This document shows, in pieces, positions 50,721-63,108 of a stretch of 64,000 nucleotides of DNA. This DNA comes from Chamaecyparis obtusa (lineage: Eukaryota > Streptophyta > Pinopsida > Cupressales > Cupressaceae), in the NCBI GenBank assembly GCA_027943335.1, contig BSBK01000765.1, positions 2,959,001 to 3,023,000 of the forward strand, given 5' to 3'. How positions within the stretch are numbered: the first letter of the stretch is position 1; each line of letters begins with the position of its first letter. The translations under genes were made by a program, and so were the position numbers. The notes beneath the pieces were generated by a model. That model was not told where the DNA came from. It saw nothing but the letters and a program-made list of their open reading frames with translations, and made no database searches.

Positions 50721-51468
50721 TTTGACTTCTTGAAATGACTTTTGACTCCAGAAAGAACTTTACGTCAATTTTTGCAAAATTTAAGGTTTTCAGTTTTGGA
50801 TTGTTTGCAAATTGTGCTGTCCAGATTTTGAAGGTTATACCAGATTTGATCATTTTTAAGAGCCAAGTAGATAAACAAGCACGTAGAACAGCAAGCAAGT
50901 GATTCTAAGCACGTCTGAAAATAATGAACAAGGGCAAAAGCAACCTTGCACATGAACAATCAAGTGACCAAATTGTGCTAATCCCTGAGAGTACTAATTG
51001 TGTATGTTCTGAAAAGTTTTGCAATAACACACATATACCTGAAAGTGAAAAATTGGCCTCTCTAGGGTTTTTAGTAATGGTTTGACTCTGCAACTTTTAT
51101 GATTCAAAGGGGTGAACTCCAATCCCGGTGCACCAGGGTTTTGACACAGTCCGAGAACTTAATCTTCAAGAGCTACTAGGGAGATCTGACAACCCAACAA
51201 TGAACCATACTCATGGAGATTTCTTCCTCAAGGACATTTATATAGCGGCTGTCACTACCACGGAGAAAATGGCTATGACCGCTTGAGGTTCCGTCAACGC
51301 AGTTTGCCCTGTGAAGGGATTGTCCGCTACGGTTAACCCTCTCTAAAGATGACTCACAGATTTATACCACAAGGGGACTTGGCTCCAGATTCAAGGTTTT
51401 GACACCTCTTCACTTTTAACCCAAACAAAGCAAGCAGATTAATCCGACACACTAAGACAAAGTTTTGT

Positions 51469-51660
51469 TCCACCAAGGTTTGTGATATCAACTCCACGTG
51501 ATCTATCAACCTCTCCGGGGAGAGAATGTATCAATCAATAAGAGAAGATGCACTAACCAATTTTGATTCACCAAAGCTCGTGATATCAACCCCACGTGAT
51601 CTATCAACCTCTCCAGAGAGAGAATGTGTCGATCAATAAGAGAAGACTCACTAACCAAGT
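51469..51660. repeat. 98-bp tandem duplication in the leader
   Basis: GATATCAACTCCACGTGATC (from 51484) recurs at 51582 as GATATCAACCCCACGTGATC, and the copies extend through TCAACCTCTCC, AGAGAGAATGT and AATAAGAGAAGA. Each unit contains a CACGTG E-box/G-box core. Confidence 0.85.
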
Positions 51661-52462
51661 TGAATGTGAAACGCACTAAGTATCCTCCCTACCTACAAGG
51701 ATTCTGTCGTCAAGAAAGATTTCACTAGGAATCCAATCTCTCAAGAATCTCGAATAGTGTTCATAGGGCCTAATTACTATGTGAGCACAAATATATGTTT
51801 TGAAAGTAAATCTACCAAAAGCATCCAAAAAGTAGAAAGAGGAACACTTAACGCTTAAAGAAAATATGAGATGAGTCCACAAGGTGGAACACTTAACACC
51901 TCACACAAGCTAAAAATGAGTCCACAACTTAGAAAACAAGTGAGTTCCTAAAAGCACAAAAGGGTTGCCAAGTGGAACATTTAACGCTTCTGTCCTGTTG
52001 ACCCCTCCCCTTTATGGCGCTGAGATTGCAACCACGGGGCGGAAATGAGGGGCTAGCGGATTAGCGAGTCCAATAACCCAAGATAGCAATCAAGATCAAT
52101 CACAAGTATTCTAAGACTACTTAATGAATTCTTATGGGATTACAACCTAGTATCAAATTATGCAAGTGTGTAAAATGAAAGCATGAGAAGACGTACACAA
52201 GCTAGACACATGAGAGATTTATTTTAAGCCCAAATCAAAATGTTATTAGATGAAGGAGAATACCTGGTGATCCTCGCAATGCGCTTAGTAGATTTTACCT
52301 GATTTTTAGCAATTCTTGTGCTTTTCCCAATCAAAACCAACAGAGAGCAATCAAAAATAGAGAATTTCAATTGTCAAAATTAGTAGTTAGCTGAAATATA
52401 AAAATCAAATCTGATACTCTACTGTGAAAAAATGAAATGACAGTCAAAAACTGGTACAGAAA

Positions 52463-52675
52463 CTCGTACGATAGTGGATATGCTCTCAGACGACAGTCCA
52501 GAAACTCGTACGACACTGGGTATGCTACCATACGACAGTTGAGCTCCCAAACGGTAGTGGGTTTGTGATGAAATGAGCCTTGATCCGATAGACTATCGTA
52601 CGACAGTGGGTCCAGTATCATACGACAGTGGGTATGCTCTCATACGACATTTGTCAGAAACTCATACGACAGATG
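52463..52675. repeat. Tandem CTCGTACGACAG repeats (leader, primer-site-proximal)
   Basis: Cores at 52463, 52505 and 52597 with variants at 52537, 52619, 52641 and 52661, joined by GTGGGTATGCTCTCA. Spacing between the first two is 42 bp, the same as the gag-proximal cluster. Confidence 0.85.
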
Positions 52676-52766
52676 TACGGACAAAAATTAAAAATCATAG
52701 TTTTGCACAGATCCCGAGGAGAAAAAGATAGAAATTGATAGAATTGAATTGGAAACCCATTTCAGG

Positions 52767-52784
52767 GCCCCACGGTGGGCGCCA
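52767..52784 (-). promoter_or_regulatory. Primer binding site of the Tat element
   Basis: On the minus strand TGGCGCCCACCGTGGGGC starts 4 nt after the 5' LTR end. It begins TGG as required for pairing with a tRNA CCA end. I do not assign the tRNA with confidence. Confidence 0.8.
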
Positions 52785-52788
52785 GAAA

Positions 52789-54032
52789 TGTGTGTGTGAA
52801 AATTGTACCTGATTTGTAGACACAACACTCAATAAAACATTAAATGTTAGCAAAAATTGAAATCGTGCAAAATTGAAATCTATCTAACCAAGCGATTTAC
52901 TGCCTTCTAGTAGGTGCGAGATTAATGTTCTCAGATTGTAATCGAGATCAGTGACCTAGACGACACCTAAATGAAGGATTTGAATGCAAAAGATGAATAT
53001 GAAATTGAATGCAATTAATCTATATTTTTTATATTTTCTATGCAATAATAATTGTAAAAACTGATATGAAATCTATGCTAAATGAAATTGATATGCTATG
53101 AATGCTATTGAAAATTGATATGCTATGAATGCAAAAAGAATAAGATTGATCTCACAAAGATGTCGATTCGCAAGAGCTTTGATTCTTCAATTCCAATTCT
53201 CCAGCGTGATTGTGCAAAATATGAGATGAATTATGAAGAGCTGAGCCTTTAATTTATAGAAATCCAGGGCTTTGGAGGTGCATGGGAAAAAGCCACAAAT
53301 CACTCAAATAAACTCAGCTTGATTTTTGAGTTATCTGATCATGAAAGATAGTTAATTCTCAAAATCATGCAAAAATAGCTTTTTAACTCAAATTAGAGTT
53401 TAGATCAACTTTTTGAACTCCAAAAGGATGTTGAGTTCCAAAAAGTCAATAACTTGCATTGATTTTCTGATTTGGAGTTTAACTGTTTCTTTTGAATATG
53501 CATAATAATTAAGAATTAAATAAATAAATAAAGTGATTTATCCTCAACTCAACTAATTTTTGAAAATAAATAATTAATTTATGGGTTGATTAACTATTTA
53601 TTCAAACTTTTATTAAAAACTATATTATTAAATAATGACAACATGCTTTAATTAATTAAATAAGAATTTAATCAATTAAAGATAGGAATTTTGATTTATT
53701 GTCAAAATTAAATAATACAATTAATAATAGATAGAATTAAATTTAATTAAACAATTAAGTGGCAAATATTAAATCTAAATATGAAAATATGAAAATATTC
53801 AATTAATCAAACTTAGGATAAATGTGATTTATTGCCAAATAATTATAAAATTAAGGATAATTATGATGATTAGGAATATTGCTAGGAATATTCCTTGATG
53901 CAGAACGTAAGATAATCAATTATGATTCGATGATGTTTAGATGTGCCTTAGGTTAGGACTTTGATATCGATTTTGTCCGATTTGTCGATGTAGGAGGTTA
54001 ATGAACTTATAGCCCATTTCTGGGGTATTACA
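52789..54032 (-). repeat. 5' LTR of the Tat element
   Basis: 1244 bp, collinear with 35733-36976. It is the promoter-bearing LTR for minus-strand transcription. It is followed by CTACA, the right target duplication. Confidence 0.95.
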
Positions 54033-55453
54033 CTACAAAGTGTAACAATAAATAATATGATATATCAATTTGTATCTGGGAGACACTTTTTTGCTGTATT
54101 TTACAGTCAAAACTTGCTAACCTAACTGTGGCCTTCTAATGTAATAGTGGAGATAGTGAGCATTGCATACAAACTAGCTCAACACACACTATTACAGACG
54201 AGTACAAGATACCAGTTTGTTGTGTGAGACTATCCTTGTCTTTGTTGGCAATTCTCTTACATGCTCTTCTTTGAAATCAGATCATAATTTTCTATACCCA
54301 ATTTAAATTCCATACACAACAGAAGGTTTATAATCCACTCTTTTATTCGATGAACTAATAGTCAACATAAACCTTTTTTAAGATCTTTTTGAGTGCTCAT
54401 CGAGATGGAGGCGTTAATCAAGGACTCATGGGCTCTCCTCATAGCCCTCTCAAAACTATATTGTTGTGATTATGCCTTTTTGGTTCTTTTTATACACCTC
54501 CATATAGTAATATATTGAAATTTCCTCTCTAGTGTAATTTTTCCCTTGAAATGTCTACTACTGCATAGATTTTACCAATTATAAGGCTCCATGAGTTCAT
54601 ATGAGGAGATAACTATCTAGGAAATCCGTTCAAGCACCAAGGGTCCAAGCCAAGATATAGACAATGCCAATAATTTTTCCTAACCTGGCTCCTTTGGTAA
54701 CCCTATCTAGCACTCTTTCTATCCTTGCTCTACCTTGGTGCCTTGATCTGCCTCAGTTATATAGGTAGGGCACTGCAACTCTTCTCAGCATCATATTATA
54801 ACTTACGAAACATCCATTAATTACCTTGAACTGGGCAATTTCAATGGGAATTTGTTAGTCTTTTATTGGAATTCTATTTGATTGAGATTATTGCAAATTT
54901 AGATGAAGTTTGGACAGATATATAAAGTGGAATAACTCAGATTTTCTCCCCATTTTGCTACTATATTTTGTTGGAATAACCTTGCTTCTGACTGTTGTAC
55001 CAGTCAACATGCTATTCTCCTGTTCAGATACTATTTCTAGAATTTAAGGTGTATTTCTATGCATCCCTTCTTTGTGTCTCCATGTTTCCCTGCTCTTCGT
55101 AAAAAGGGACTTGATGGAATTTTTATAAGGTCCTATCCATTCTTTAGCATATGGAGTTGGGATGTCAACTAGTAAAATATTTTTTTTTGTCATCCATATC
55201 TTGAAGTATCCAAGCCACAGTTGCAGCATTATGCCTCTCTCCCTTGATGCACATAGTGGTGTACTAGCTATGATATGACTGCAATATCGCATGATTTTCA
55301 CTAAGGTATTGTGTCCAACTCTATCCAAAATGAGAACAAGTTTTTTGGTGCATCATTTATGTTTGGATATGGAAACCTAGTGATCTATGTCATGCCCAAT
55401 TTCATAGTTTTAAAAACAAAATTATAGAGCATAAAATTAAAATGTAAAACAAA
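54033..55453. other. Spacer between the Tat element and the LINE
   Basis: Continuation of the sequence interrupted at 35732. No gene is recognised; the minus-strand frame at 55328-55044 has no family features. Part of it may still belong to the Helitron 3' region, but I found no clear CTRR end with hairpin. Confidence 0.45.
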
Positions 55454-55736
55454 AAACCAAAACATTTTTTTTTTTGATCAATAAAGACCGAAGCCATAGT
55501 TTTTATATTAAGTAGAAAGTAAAATATACAATATCTATCTACAGCTAAAAACCATAATAGTGTTCGATCATGGAGTATGAATAAATATAGAGTGTCAGTG
55601 CTCTCTCCATGAAAGGAAAAGAGTCATTCTCTGGTATAACAAAATTTTCTTAAATGTAAGTCTATTCATGCTTTCCCTGTTCAACTAAAAGCTTCCCAAA
55701 AGCTCTTGATAACGGGAATGTTGTGTGTCCTTCCTA

Positions 55737-58700
55737 TCAACTTTTCAGATTCTGATGAGGATGCCAACCATTAGAAATTGATCTAATGTGTGTTCCACAT
55801 GCTGCCATATTAGCCAACTCATCAGCTTTACCATTGCCTTTACGGTAGATATGGTTTGTCGTTATTGATTCAAATTTGGAGATAATACTCAAAATCACCT
55901 CTAAAAAGGATTGAAGTTTCCAGTTAGTGATGGCTCCTGATCTAATTGCATTTATGATTATCATTGAATCCCCTTTGATTTCCACTTTATTGAAGCCTAA
56001 ATCCCTGACAAGAATTAAACCATGATAAAGGGCTTTAATCTCTATTGCATTATTAGTATCTGGTTCTAGAGGGATGGCTAGTTGAGTAATGATTTGGCCC
56101 TCTAAGGAATGAATTATGCACCCAGCACCCGAAGGCCCAGGATTACCTTTTGATGCACCATCAAAATTTAATTTCACCCATCCCGAGGAAGGAGTTTTCC
56201 AAACACATGACTGTCTTTGAAGTCCATTCTTATTGCAACCTCTTCCTAAGGAACCAGGAGCTTTCAACCCGTGCCAGCTTTTCATCATCTTATCATCCCA
56301 ACTGGTGTAAAATTTATGTATTGCTAAATATATTTGATTTCAAGAATTCATGATCTCCACTATAGCTACTTCAATTCTATTCAATGTTTTCCCAATATCC
56401 ATTGATTTATCTTGAAAGATTCTCCTATTTCTTTCTTTCTAGATTTCCCAGAGTAAAATTGAAGGAGAGATAATCCATAAGTTACCACACAAACTATCTT
56501 TGAAGAGAGTTGTCCAAGCAAGAAGATGCAATTGGAGATTTTGATGGGGGGCAAATTGCCAATTCAATTTCGAATATAGCCACTCCTAGCATTCTGTAGC
56601 AAAGGGGCAGGAAAATAATAGATGATTGTGAGATTCTTCATGTTTTAGACACATGTAGCATCTTGATGGACCCAAAAATCCCATTTTTGTAAATCTCTCT
56701 GCAGTCAAAATGTGGCCCTGAGAGGCCACCCATAGGAAAATACCAGCTTTGGGGAGGCATAGTTTATTCCAACAAAGATGGAGTGGGATTGTAGAAGACT
56801 TTTGAATGTGTTGTGTTAAGGAATTGTATCCTTCCTTCACCTTATAGACGCCATCTTTTGAACCCATCCAAATTAACTCATCATTACCATTTTTCAAGAG
56901 GAAAGATCTATTTTGAACTATAGACTTTAGCAAGTTTGATTCTTGGATATCAGCTCCTATACTTGAGAAATCCTTCCACTGCCAAGATCCATCCTCCTTT
57001 GATGAATGAGAAGGGATAATGTAATCTTTAAGCATATTACCCCATGTTGATTGAAAAAGTTGCATAATCTGATTAAGGCCTAGTATCAATTGGAGAGTAC
57101 CTAGTCCTCCCCAAGAATCTTCCCAGAATCTGGCTAAGTTACCACTTCTGATATTCCAAGAGAGGTTGGAATCCACAACATGTCTAGATTTCAATATAAA
57201 ATTCCATATCCTGGATCCTCTTGGAGGGTTTTTAATTCTGAATATTTCATGACATCCCTCTGCACCCAAGTATTTGCTTTTGATGATTCTAACCCATTTG
57301 TAATCCTTATTTTTGATCAATTTCCAATATAATTTAGCTCCCAATGTTGTGTTTTGCCACATCTGATTTTTAATCCCTATTCCCCCCGCACTAATCAGTT
57401 TGCAAATATTGTCCCAAGAGATAATTTTGAATTTTCTATTCTGATCACATCCATGCCAGAAAAAATTCCTCAACTTTTTCACTATGTCCATGTAATCAGT
57501 TGAAGACAAAGCCAAACAAGATAATAGATATATGAGAATTGTTGAAAGGGTAGCTTTAATTATCACTATCCTTCTTGCACATGATAACCATTTGGATTTC
57601 CAGGTAACCATTCTCCGATCCATCCTTTCGTTGATTGGTTTCCAAATCCCTGATGTTCTCAGATTCTTATCAATGGGAATCCCCAAATAATTGCAAGGAA
57701 GTGTTGCTACTTTAAAGGCTAAAAGGGATTCTATTCTCAATTGGATCCTCTTTTTCATATAGAAGAAAAAAATAACTGATTTTTCTTTGTTGACAACTTG
57801 TCCTGAGGCTAAAGCATACTTATTTAGAGTACTTCTGAAAAGACCAGCTTCTCTGACCGAACCATAGCCAAAGAGGAGTGTATCATCTGCAAATTGTTGA
57901 TGTGTAATAGGAGGAACTGAAGATGTGACTGATATGCCTCTGATGGCCCTGAGTTTGAAGCCTAGAAATACTGCAACCTAAAGCCTCTGCCATGATAATG
58001 TACAAGAAGGGGGATAGAGGATCCCCCTGCCTTATACCATTTGAGCCTCCAAAAAAACCTTGAGGGGAGCCATTAATCAGAATAGAGTATTTTGGAGTCG
58101 ATATACAGTAAAAGATTAGATTGATCCAGACTTTAGAAAATCCAAAGCATTCCATGCATTTGGATAAGAATCTCCAATTCACTTTATCGTAAGCTTTCTT
58201 GATGTCTAACTTAATTAACATGCTGGGTTTTTTGGAATGTTGAATGGAATGAATTGCTTCTTGAGCAATTATAATGCCATCAAAAATGGATCTACCTGGG
58301 ACAAACCCTGTTTGTTCTTCACCAATGATCCTATTTAAGATTATTTTTAATCTATTTGCAAGGGCTTTAGATAAAGTCTTGTATATAGTATTACACAATG
58401 CAATGGGTCTGAATTCATCAATAGAGTTTGCATTTTCTGATTTAGGAATGAGAGAAATGAAAGTATTATTGATTTCAGATAGAAAACTACCTAAGGATCT
58501 AGCTGTTTCCAATGCCTCAGTAAGTTCTTGACTAACAACCTCCCAACAATGAAGAAAGAAAGAGGGAGGGAATCCATCTGGACCAGGAGCTTTGTCTGGA
58601 GCCATTACTGATAATGTTTGTAAAATCTCCTCTGTTGAAAATGGCCTCATTAGATTTTGGTTAGCCGCCTCTGTGAGAACTTTGGGGATATTACAAAGAA

Positions 58701-59970
58701 GTTCTTGTTGACATGTAAGAGGAGAGCTATTTGAAGAGTTCGGCAACTTGGAGAAGAAAGATACTATATCCTGCTGAATTTCTTTTTGCTCAGAGAGAAT
58801 AGATCCATCTTGGCTAGAAATTTGTAGGATTCTATTGGTATTCCTTCGGCACTTAGTACTAGAATGAAAAAATTTAGTGTTTTTGTCTCCAGCAGCTAAC
58901 CAAGACTCCCTTGACTTTTGCTTCCAAAATATTTCTTCTTTGCTAAGCACATCCTCCAAATCCTTGAGCAAATCCTTCTCTTTGAAATATAGTTCTTGAT
59001 TCATCCCTTGATTCATGATCGTATTGTTTAACTCAGCCAATTTTGATTCAATTTCCACTTTTGATGAAAAGATATTCTTGAAATGAGTCCTGTTCCAAAT
59101 CAACAAATTTTGTTTAATGAATTTGAGTTTAGCCACAAAACAAAACAATTTTGAACCTTCCACCTTAACTTCAGCCCACCAATCTTTGATCATTCCTGAA
59201 AAGCTTCCCTCTTTTAGCCACATATTTTCAAATTTAAAGGAGCATTTATATGGCTTGTCCTCTTCCAACAAATCGAGACAAATAGGAAAATGGTCTGAGC
59301 CTGATGAAGGATATATGGAAGCTTTCAACCCAAAAGAGAAAGATGTCAAGTCACCTTTAAAAAGAAACCTATCCAATTTTTCTGAGATATTATCCATACC
59401 CATTCTTCTATTAGACCAAGTGAAGGCCCCATTATCAAATTCAATCTCCATCAAATCATCCTTTAAAAGCCACTCGTGGAAGTCTAACTGGGATTGAGAT
59501 AGCCTTTGAGATCCCCCTTTTTTCTCTATTGCATGAATGATGGCATTAAAGTCACCCCCTACAATGAAATTACTGTCAGAAAAAATATGAAACCAGTTGC
59601 TAATTTCCTCCCAAATCTCCACTTTCCTTCTTCTTGAGATAGGTCCATACACATTGATCACAAATGTGTTTAAATTTGATTGTGTACTGATAATTTTTCC
59701 CCCCATCCAGCTCTGAGAATCTTTGATATGAGAATAATATAAAGTTCTGGGATTCCATATAATGGTTAGACCCCCTGAGGAACCCGTTGCTTCAACCACT
59801 GTGGCTTTCCAATCCCCTAAAGACCTTATGAAATCATTTGCCTATTCTTTATTCATCTTGGTTTCTTGTAAGAAAATGATGTCTTCTTTAGAAGACCAAA
59901 TGCAGCATTTTACCAAACGCTGCTTGTTAGGGGCATTAAGACCCCTAACATTCCAAGAAAGGACTCTCAT
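55737..59970 (-). pseudogene. LINE ORF2: endonuclease, reverse transcriptase, zinc knuckle, RNase H
   Basis: Starts MRVLSWNVRGLN at 59970. EEP endonuclease: IIFLQETK, FIVGGDFNAI, SGSDHFPICL. RT: DKAPGPDGFPPSFFLHCW, LIPKSENANSIDEFRPIALC, GFVPGRSIFDGIIIAQEAIH, LIKLDIKKAYDKVNW, GIRQGDPLSPFLYIIMAEAL and QQFADDTLLFG (active site, about 57884-57900). Then NYLGIPI and the RT zinc-binding region RCYMCLKHEESHNHLLFSCP. The C-terminal RNase H keeps D-E-D-D (LNFDGASKGNPG, EIKALYHGL, IKGDSMIII, GNGKADELAN). Breaks: TAG 59842-59844, a one-base shift near 57960, TAG 56586 and TGA near 56341. It nicks the target and reverse-transcribes the LINE RNA. Native TGA at 55737. Confidence 0.93.
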
Positions 59971-62799
59971 TGAGACTTGGGAAGGAACTTCCCCTTCCCT
60001 ACCTTCACATAAGCTGTAATCTTTGCTTGGTCCTGATCTTCACCCTCCTCTTCTCTCAAAGTGGCTGCTGACTTTTTTCCTCTGCCTTTCTTTTTCCTTA
60101 ATCTATAGTCTATTACTATTTTATGATCTATTTGTAGCAGTCCTAAAGGAGAATTAAAACAATTTGAAGTTAACTTGGAGCATGATTCCATGGTTTCTAC
60201 CTCATCCTGACCTTGAGAATTGAATGTTATCTCTGATTCAAATATTGGATGGTCTACATCCATAAATCTCTCTTCATCTTCTACATAGTCATCTTCCAAC
60301 ATTTTACCAATAATTGAATGAGACAAAGAGTTGGTTGTCGGTTGATCATCTGGAGTGCTGCCAAACAGGTCATAAACTACTTGAATTCTAGAAGGAATAG
60401 GTTCCTCTAAGCTCCCAACACCTCCAGTATCCCTTGAAGACTGGTTCTGATGATTCTTTCTAATCCTTAGAGGTTTGAGTGATATTAAGCCCCCTTTCAT
60501 TTTATTCTTCACTGGAGTCAAGGGTAGTTCCGTTAACAATTCAATATTGGAATCCTTCTTGCCTCTGTTTCTGATTCTTGAAGATTTCCTACATCCTGAA
60601 TTTGGAGGTCAGTTGCTTTCCTCTGAGCCAATAGGTTTTGTCAAATCCTTGAGGTCACAAAGTCTGATTTTCAAAATATCATCCTCCTATTCAGCATAAT
60701 CCTGAGGTCGAAGTGTAGTGTAAGAGATAATATTCTGAGAATCTTGATCATCATTTCTCAAATCACAAATCTTTGTGTTAGGAATATCATTCTCTAAAGT
60801 ATGGAATACTCTATTTTCCTCTTTATCTCCTAAAGAACCAATAAGGTTCTCCTTTGTTTCAGGTGGGTTGTCCTCATGGAGAACTTGATCAACAATTTCC
60901 TCCAGTAAATCTTTCTGAACCTGAGACACCCAATATATGATGAGATGTTCTAGCCAAGGGACTTGCCATTTGGAGATTGACATCGGAACGGGAGAGAATG
61001 GGAAGGTATAAGAAGAGGTGCCCTAGACAATTTCCTGAATTTTCCAAATGTCTCTTTGTAAGTGTTGAGGTCTAACCAATATTCCCCTTTGGATATGATG
61101 TCTATCTCATGACTATTTAATGTTGCATTGCCCTCATAAGATGGATAAGTCAAAGAGAGAATTTGAGAGCCCCCCCTATTCCATTTGTAAGACCATGTAA
61201 TCTCCTGCATAAAAGATATAAAAAAAAATGTAGAGACTCCTTGTTGATATCCACTAATTTAACCTGAGGATCAATGCTAGCAAAGTGCCAAGAGCCATTT
61301 TTGTGGGGGGTTGCAATCTCAGATGTTGTAGAAGATGTTATCTTCAGAATGACTGACTGTTCTGAAGCATAGGAAATCATCTGAATCCAAATTCCATATC
61401 TTGAAATAAGCTTTATGGAATTAGGCAACTCCTTCTCAACATTCATTAGCAAACATAACCAACTTGAAGCTGAAGGTTTATCTGAAAAGTGTGATAAGTA
61501 TATTCCCACTTTGTTGCCAATAATTTGTAGAATTTCCATGTTTCTATATTTGACTGGAAGATTTTCTAGGTTGATCCACATGGGAACAAATCTGATGACA
61601 TTTTTAGCACTATTAAAGTTAGGGGACCACTGTTGCATGTGTAATCCTTTATTCTTATAAAACCAGCCTTTTTTCTTGAAGATAGAATCTCTCTTAGACT
61701 TTTTTCAAATAACACCACAAAATATTCTAGCTCATTATCTAGTATTTCAATCTTAGAAACCTCCCCCTAGTTGCATAAAACCCAATCTTTGAAATCCTTG
61801 TATGATATTTCTATCTTCCAAAACTTGCAGATGATTCCCTGACGAAGATAAATAAGATTTCTCTATTTTAATGTTTCTTCTGATAGGGTAATAGATAATA
61901 CCTGATTTGTTTTGGAGGGTACCCACAAGTGGGAAACTTCCATGGAAGTGTTGGGCCAGCCAGGAAGCTCTGACTCGACTTCGTTTGGTCGTTGCAGCTG
62001 TATTGACCCTACATTGTCCTCATGAATCAACGTTTTGAAAATTGGTCTCCATATTTTTTGCATTCCTTTAAACCTTCCTTTAGCTTGAGATTCAAACCTC
62101 TTTCTGTTAATCGCCTCATGGCCCAACAAATCTAATCTTCTTCTATGAATCTCCTAGTAGGAGTCCATCCAAGCTTTCTTGGGCAAAGGAGGATTAAATG
62201 GGATGCCTCTGGAGGATGTGGGAAAAATGGGTATCAGATTCGGGTTCAGCTCTTTGTTCTGAGGTGAAGAATAGTTCTTGTTCATTTTTGAAAATTTGGA
62301 ATGTGACCATTTGTTAAACCAAGCGCGAAAAGGGATCTTCTTGCTTTGAGACAGGGCCATTCTTCCAACATGAAGGTTTTGATTATCAGGATGAAAGGGC
62401 CATTCATAAAATATCCTCCTCTGTTTAAATGGATTATTGAACCATTTTCTTTCCCCACCGTAGAAAACCCTTGGTCTTCGATCCTTTTCAACCCGGTTCT
62501 GGGTTCCACCCCTATACCCATTCCTTCAGCTTTCCATGAAATCAGTGAAAATATTTGTGAATTCTGGCCTCCTGAACTGTCTGGTTGAACGCTCTACTCT
62601 CTCCATCAGTGGTGAGGCTCCACTCATAGGACCGACTACATGAAAAACCCTCCACTGCAAAATCAAAGCTTCCCTCTTTCAGCAGATCAACTTGAAAAAG
62701 TTTAAGCCTGACCTCTACTCCTACCAGAACTAACAAAGGATGAGATTTCCTCTCGTCTCTGGTAAAAAATTTAGGATCTGGCGGATTTGATGAAGGCAA
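59967..62799 (-). pseudogene. LINE ORF1 (RNA-binding protein, DUF4283-type)
   Basis: Fragmented over several frames. Recognisable parts: N-terminal SFDFAVEGFSCSRSYEW and MALSQSKKIPFRAWFNKWSH; a DUF4283-like core at 61638-61400 (FVPMWINLENLPVKYRNMEI, LQIIGNKVGIYLSHF); a Lys-rich C-terminus with RLRKKKGRGKKS. I saw no CCHC knuckle. ORF1 proteins coat LINE RNA in the transposition particle. Stops include TAG near 62154 and 61863. The last codons end QTGA-like such that the stop TGA (59969-59967) overlaps the ORF2 ATG by three bases (ATGA), suggesting coupled reinitiation. The frame at 62799 begins with TTG, so the true start may be changed or elsewhere. Confidence 0.78.
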
Positions 62800-62993
62800 A
62801 GGTTTTAGGGCACAGATCTCTAAGTGTGGCGTTCACTGTGTAATCTCTTCCAGAAGATTTTTCACCGATGTATCCCGCTACTCCTACCACACCTACTATC
62901 CCACTAAAATATTGGTTCCCTTCTCTCCCTCTGCATCAGCGGTCGCATGATCGCATAGCGCAAAAAAGTTCCATGCGAACATAAACTAAAACA

Positions 62994-63108
62994 TTTTAGA
63001 AAATCTCATTTTTGCATAAATACAGTTGTGAGCAGATAAGTAGAACACAATGAGCTAAGAAGAGGCTGAGAGGCACAAAATATGTCCTTTAATACGAGCA
63101 CTGATAGG
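62994..63108. other. Short spacer between LINE and the right-edge LTR
   Basis: About 115 bp of AT-rich sequence with no features. The bases ATAGG (63104-63108) would be the target duplication of the next element, but its partner is outside the window. Confidence 0.5.

Larger units (their letters stand above)
50087..52766 (-). other. Long 5' leader of the Tat element
   Basis: 2.7 kb between primer site and gag with no ORF I can assign. It holds two TCGTACGA repeat clusters (50503-50720, 52463-52675), a 98-bp tandem duplication (51469-51660) and four short GGAACACTTAACGC-like words between 51838 and 51990. Long untranslated leaders are common in Tat elements. Confidence 0.7.
35733..54032 (-). 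mobile_element. Full-length Ty3/gypsy element of the Tat lineage, 18.3 kb
   Basis: Two 1244-bp LTRs (35733-36976, 52789-54032), each TGTGTGTGTG...GGGTATTACA on the + strand, flanked by a perfect CTACA duplication (35728-35732, 54033-54037). Coding runs on the minus strand: gag, protease, RT, RNase H, a second archaeal-type RNase H and integrase, essentially one frame from 50086 to 42590 (2499 codons). A second RNase H plus a long 3' region with an antisense ORF is diagnostic of the Tat clade. By eye the LTRs differ at about 20 of 1244 positions, so it is younger than the chromovirus at 3.7 kb. Fourteen stops and one local out-of-frame patch in gag disable it. Confidence 0.95.
55465..62982 (-). 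mobile_element. Near full-length L1-type LINE, 7.5 kb
   Basis: Minus-strand order: 5' leader, ORF1, ORF2 with endonuclease, RT, zinc knuckle and RNase H, 3' leader, poly(A) (11 T at 55465-55475 on the + strand). Candidate target duplications AAACCAAAACA (55454-55464) and AAACTAAAACA (62983-62993) differ at one base. A downstream RNase H is typical of plant L1 relatives. Few stops and one frame change in ORF2, more damage in ORF1. It is much younger than the LINE remnant at 12-16 kb. Confidence 0.92.

Noticed and set aside
38258..52675. CRISPR array
   Set aside because: Repeats are short, degenerate and lack unique spacers of constant length; this is plant retrotransposon sequence.
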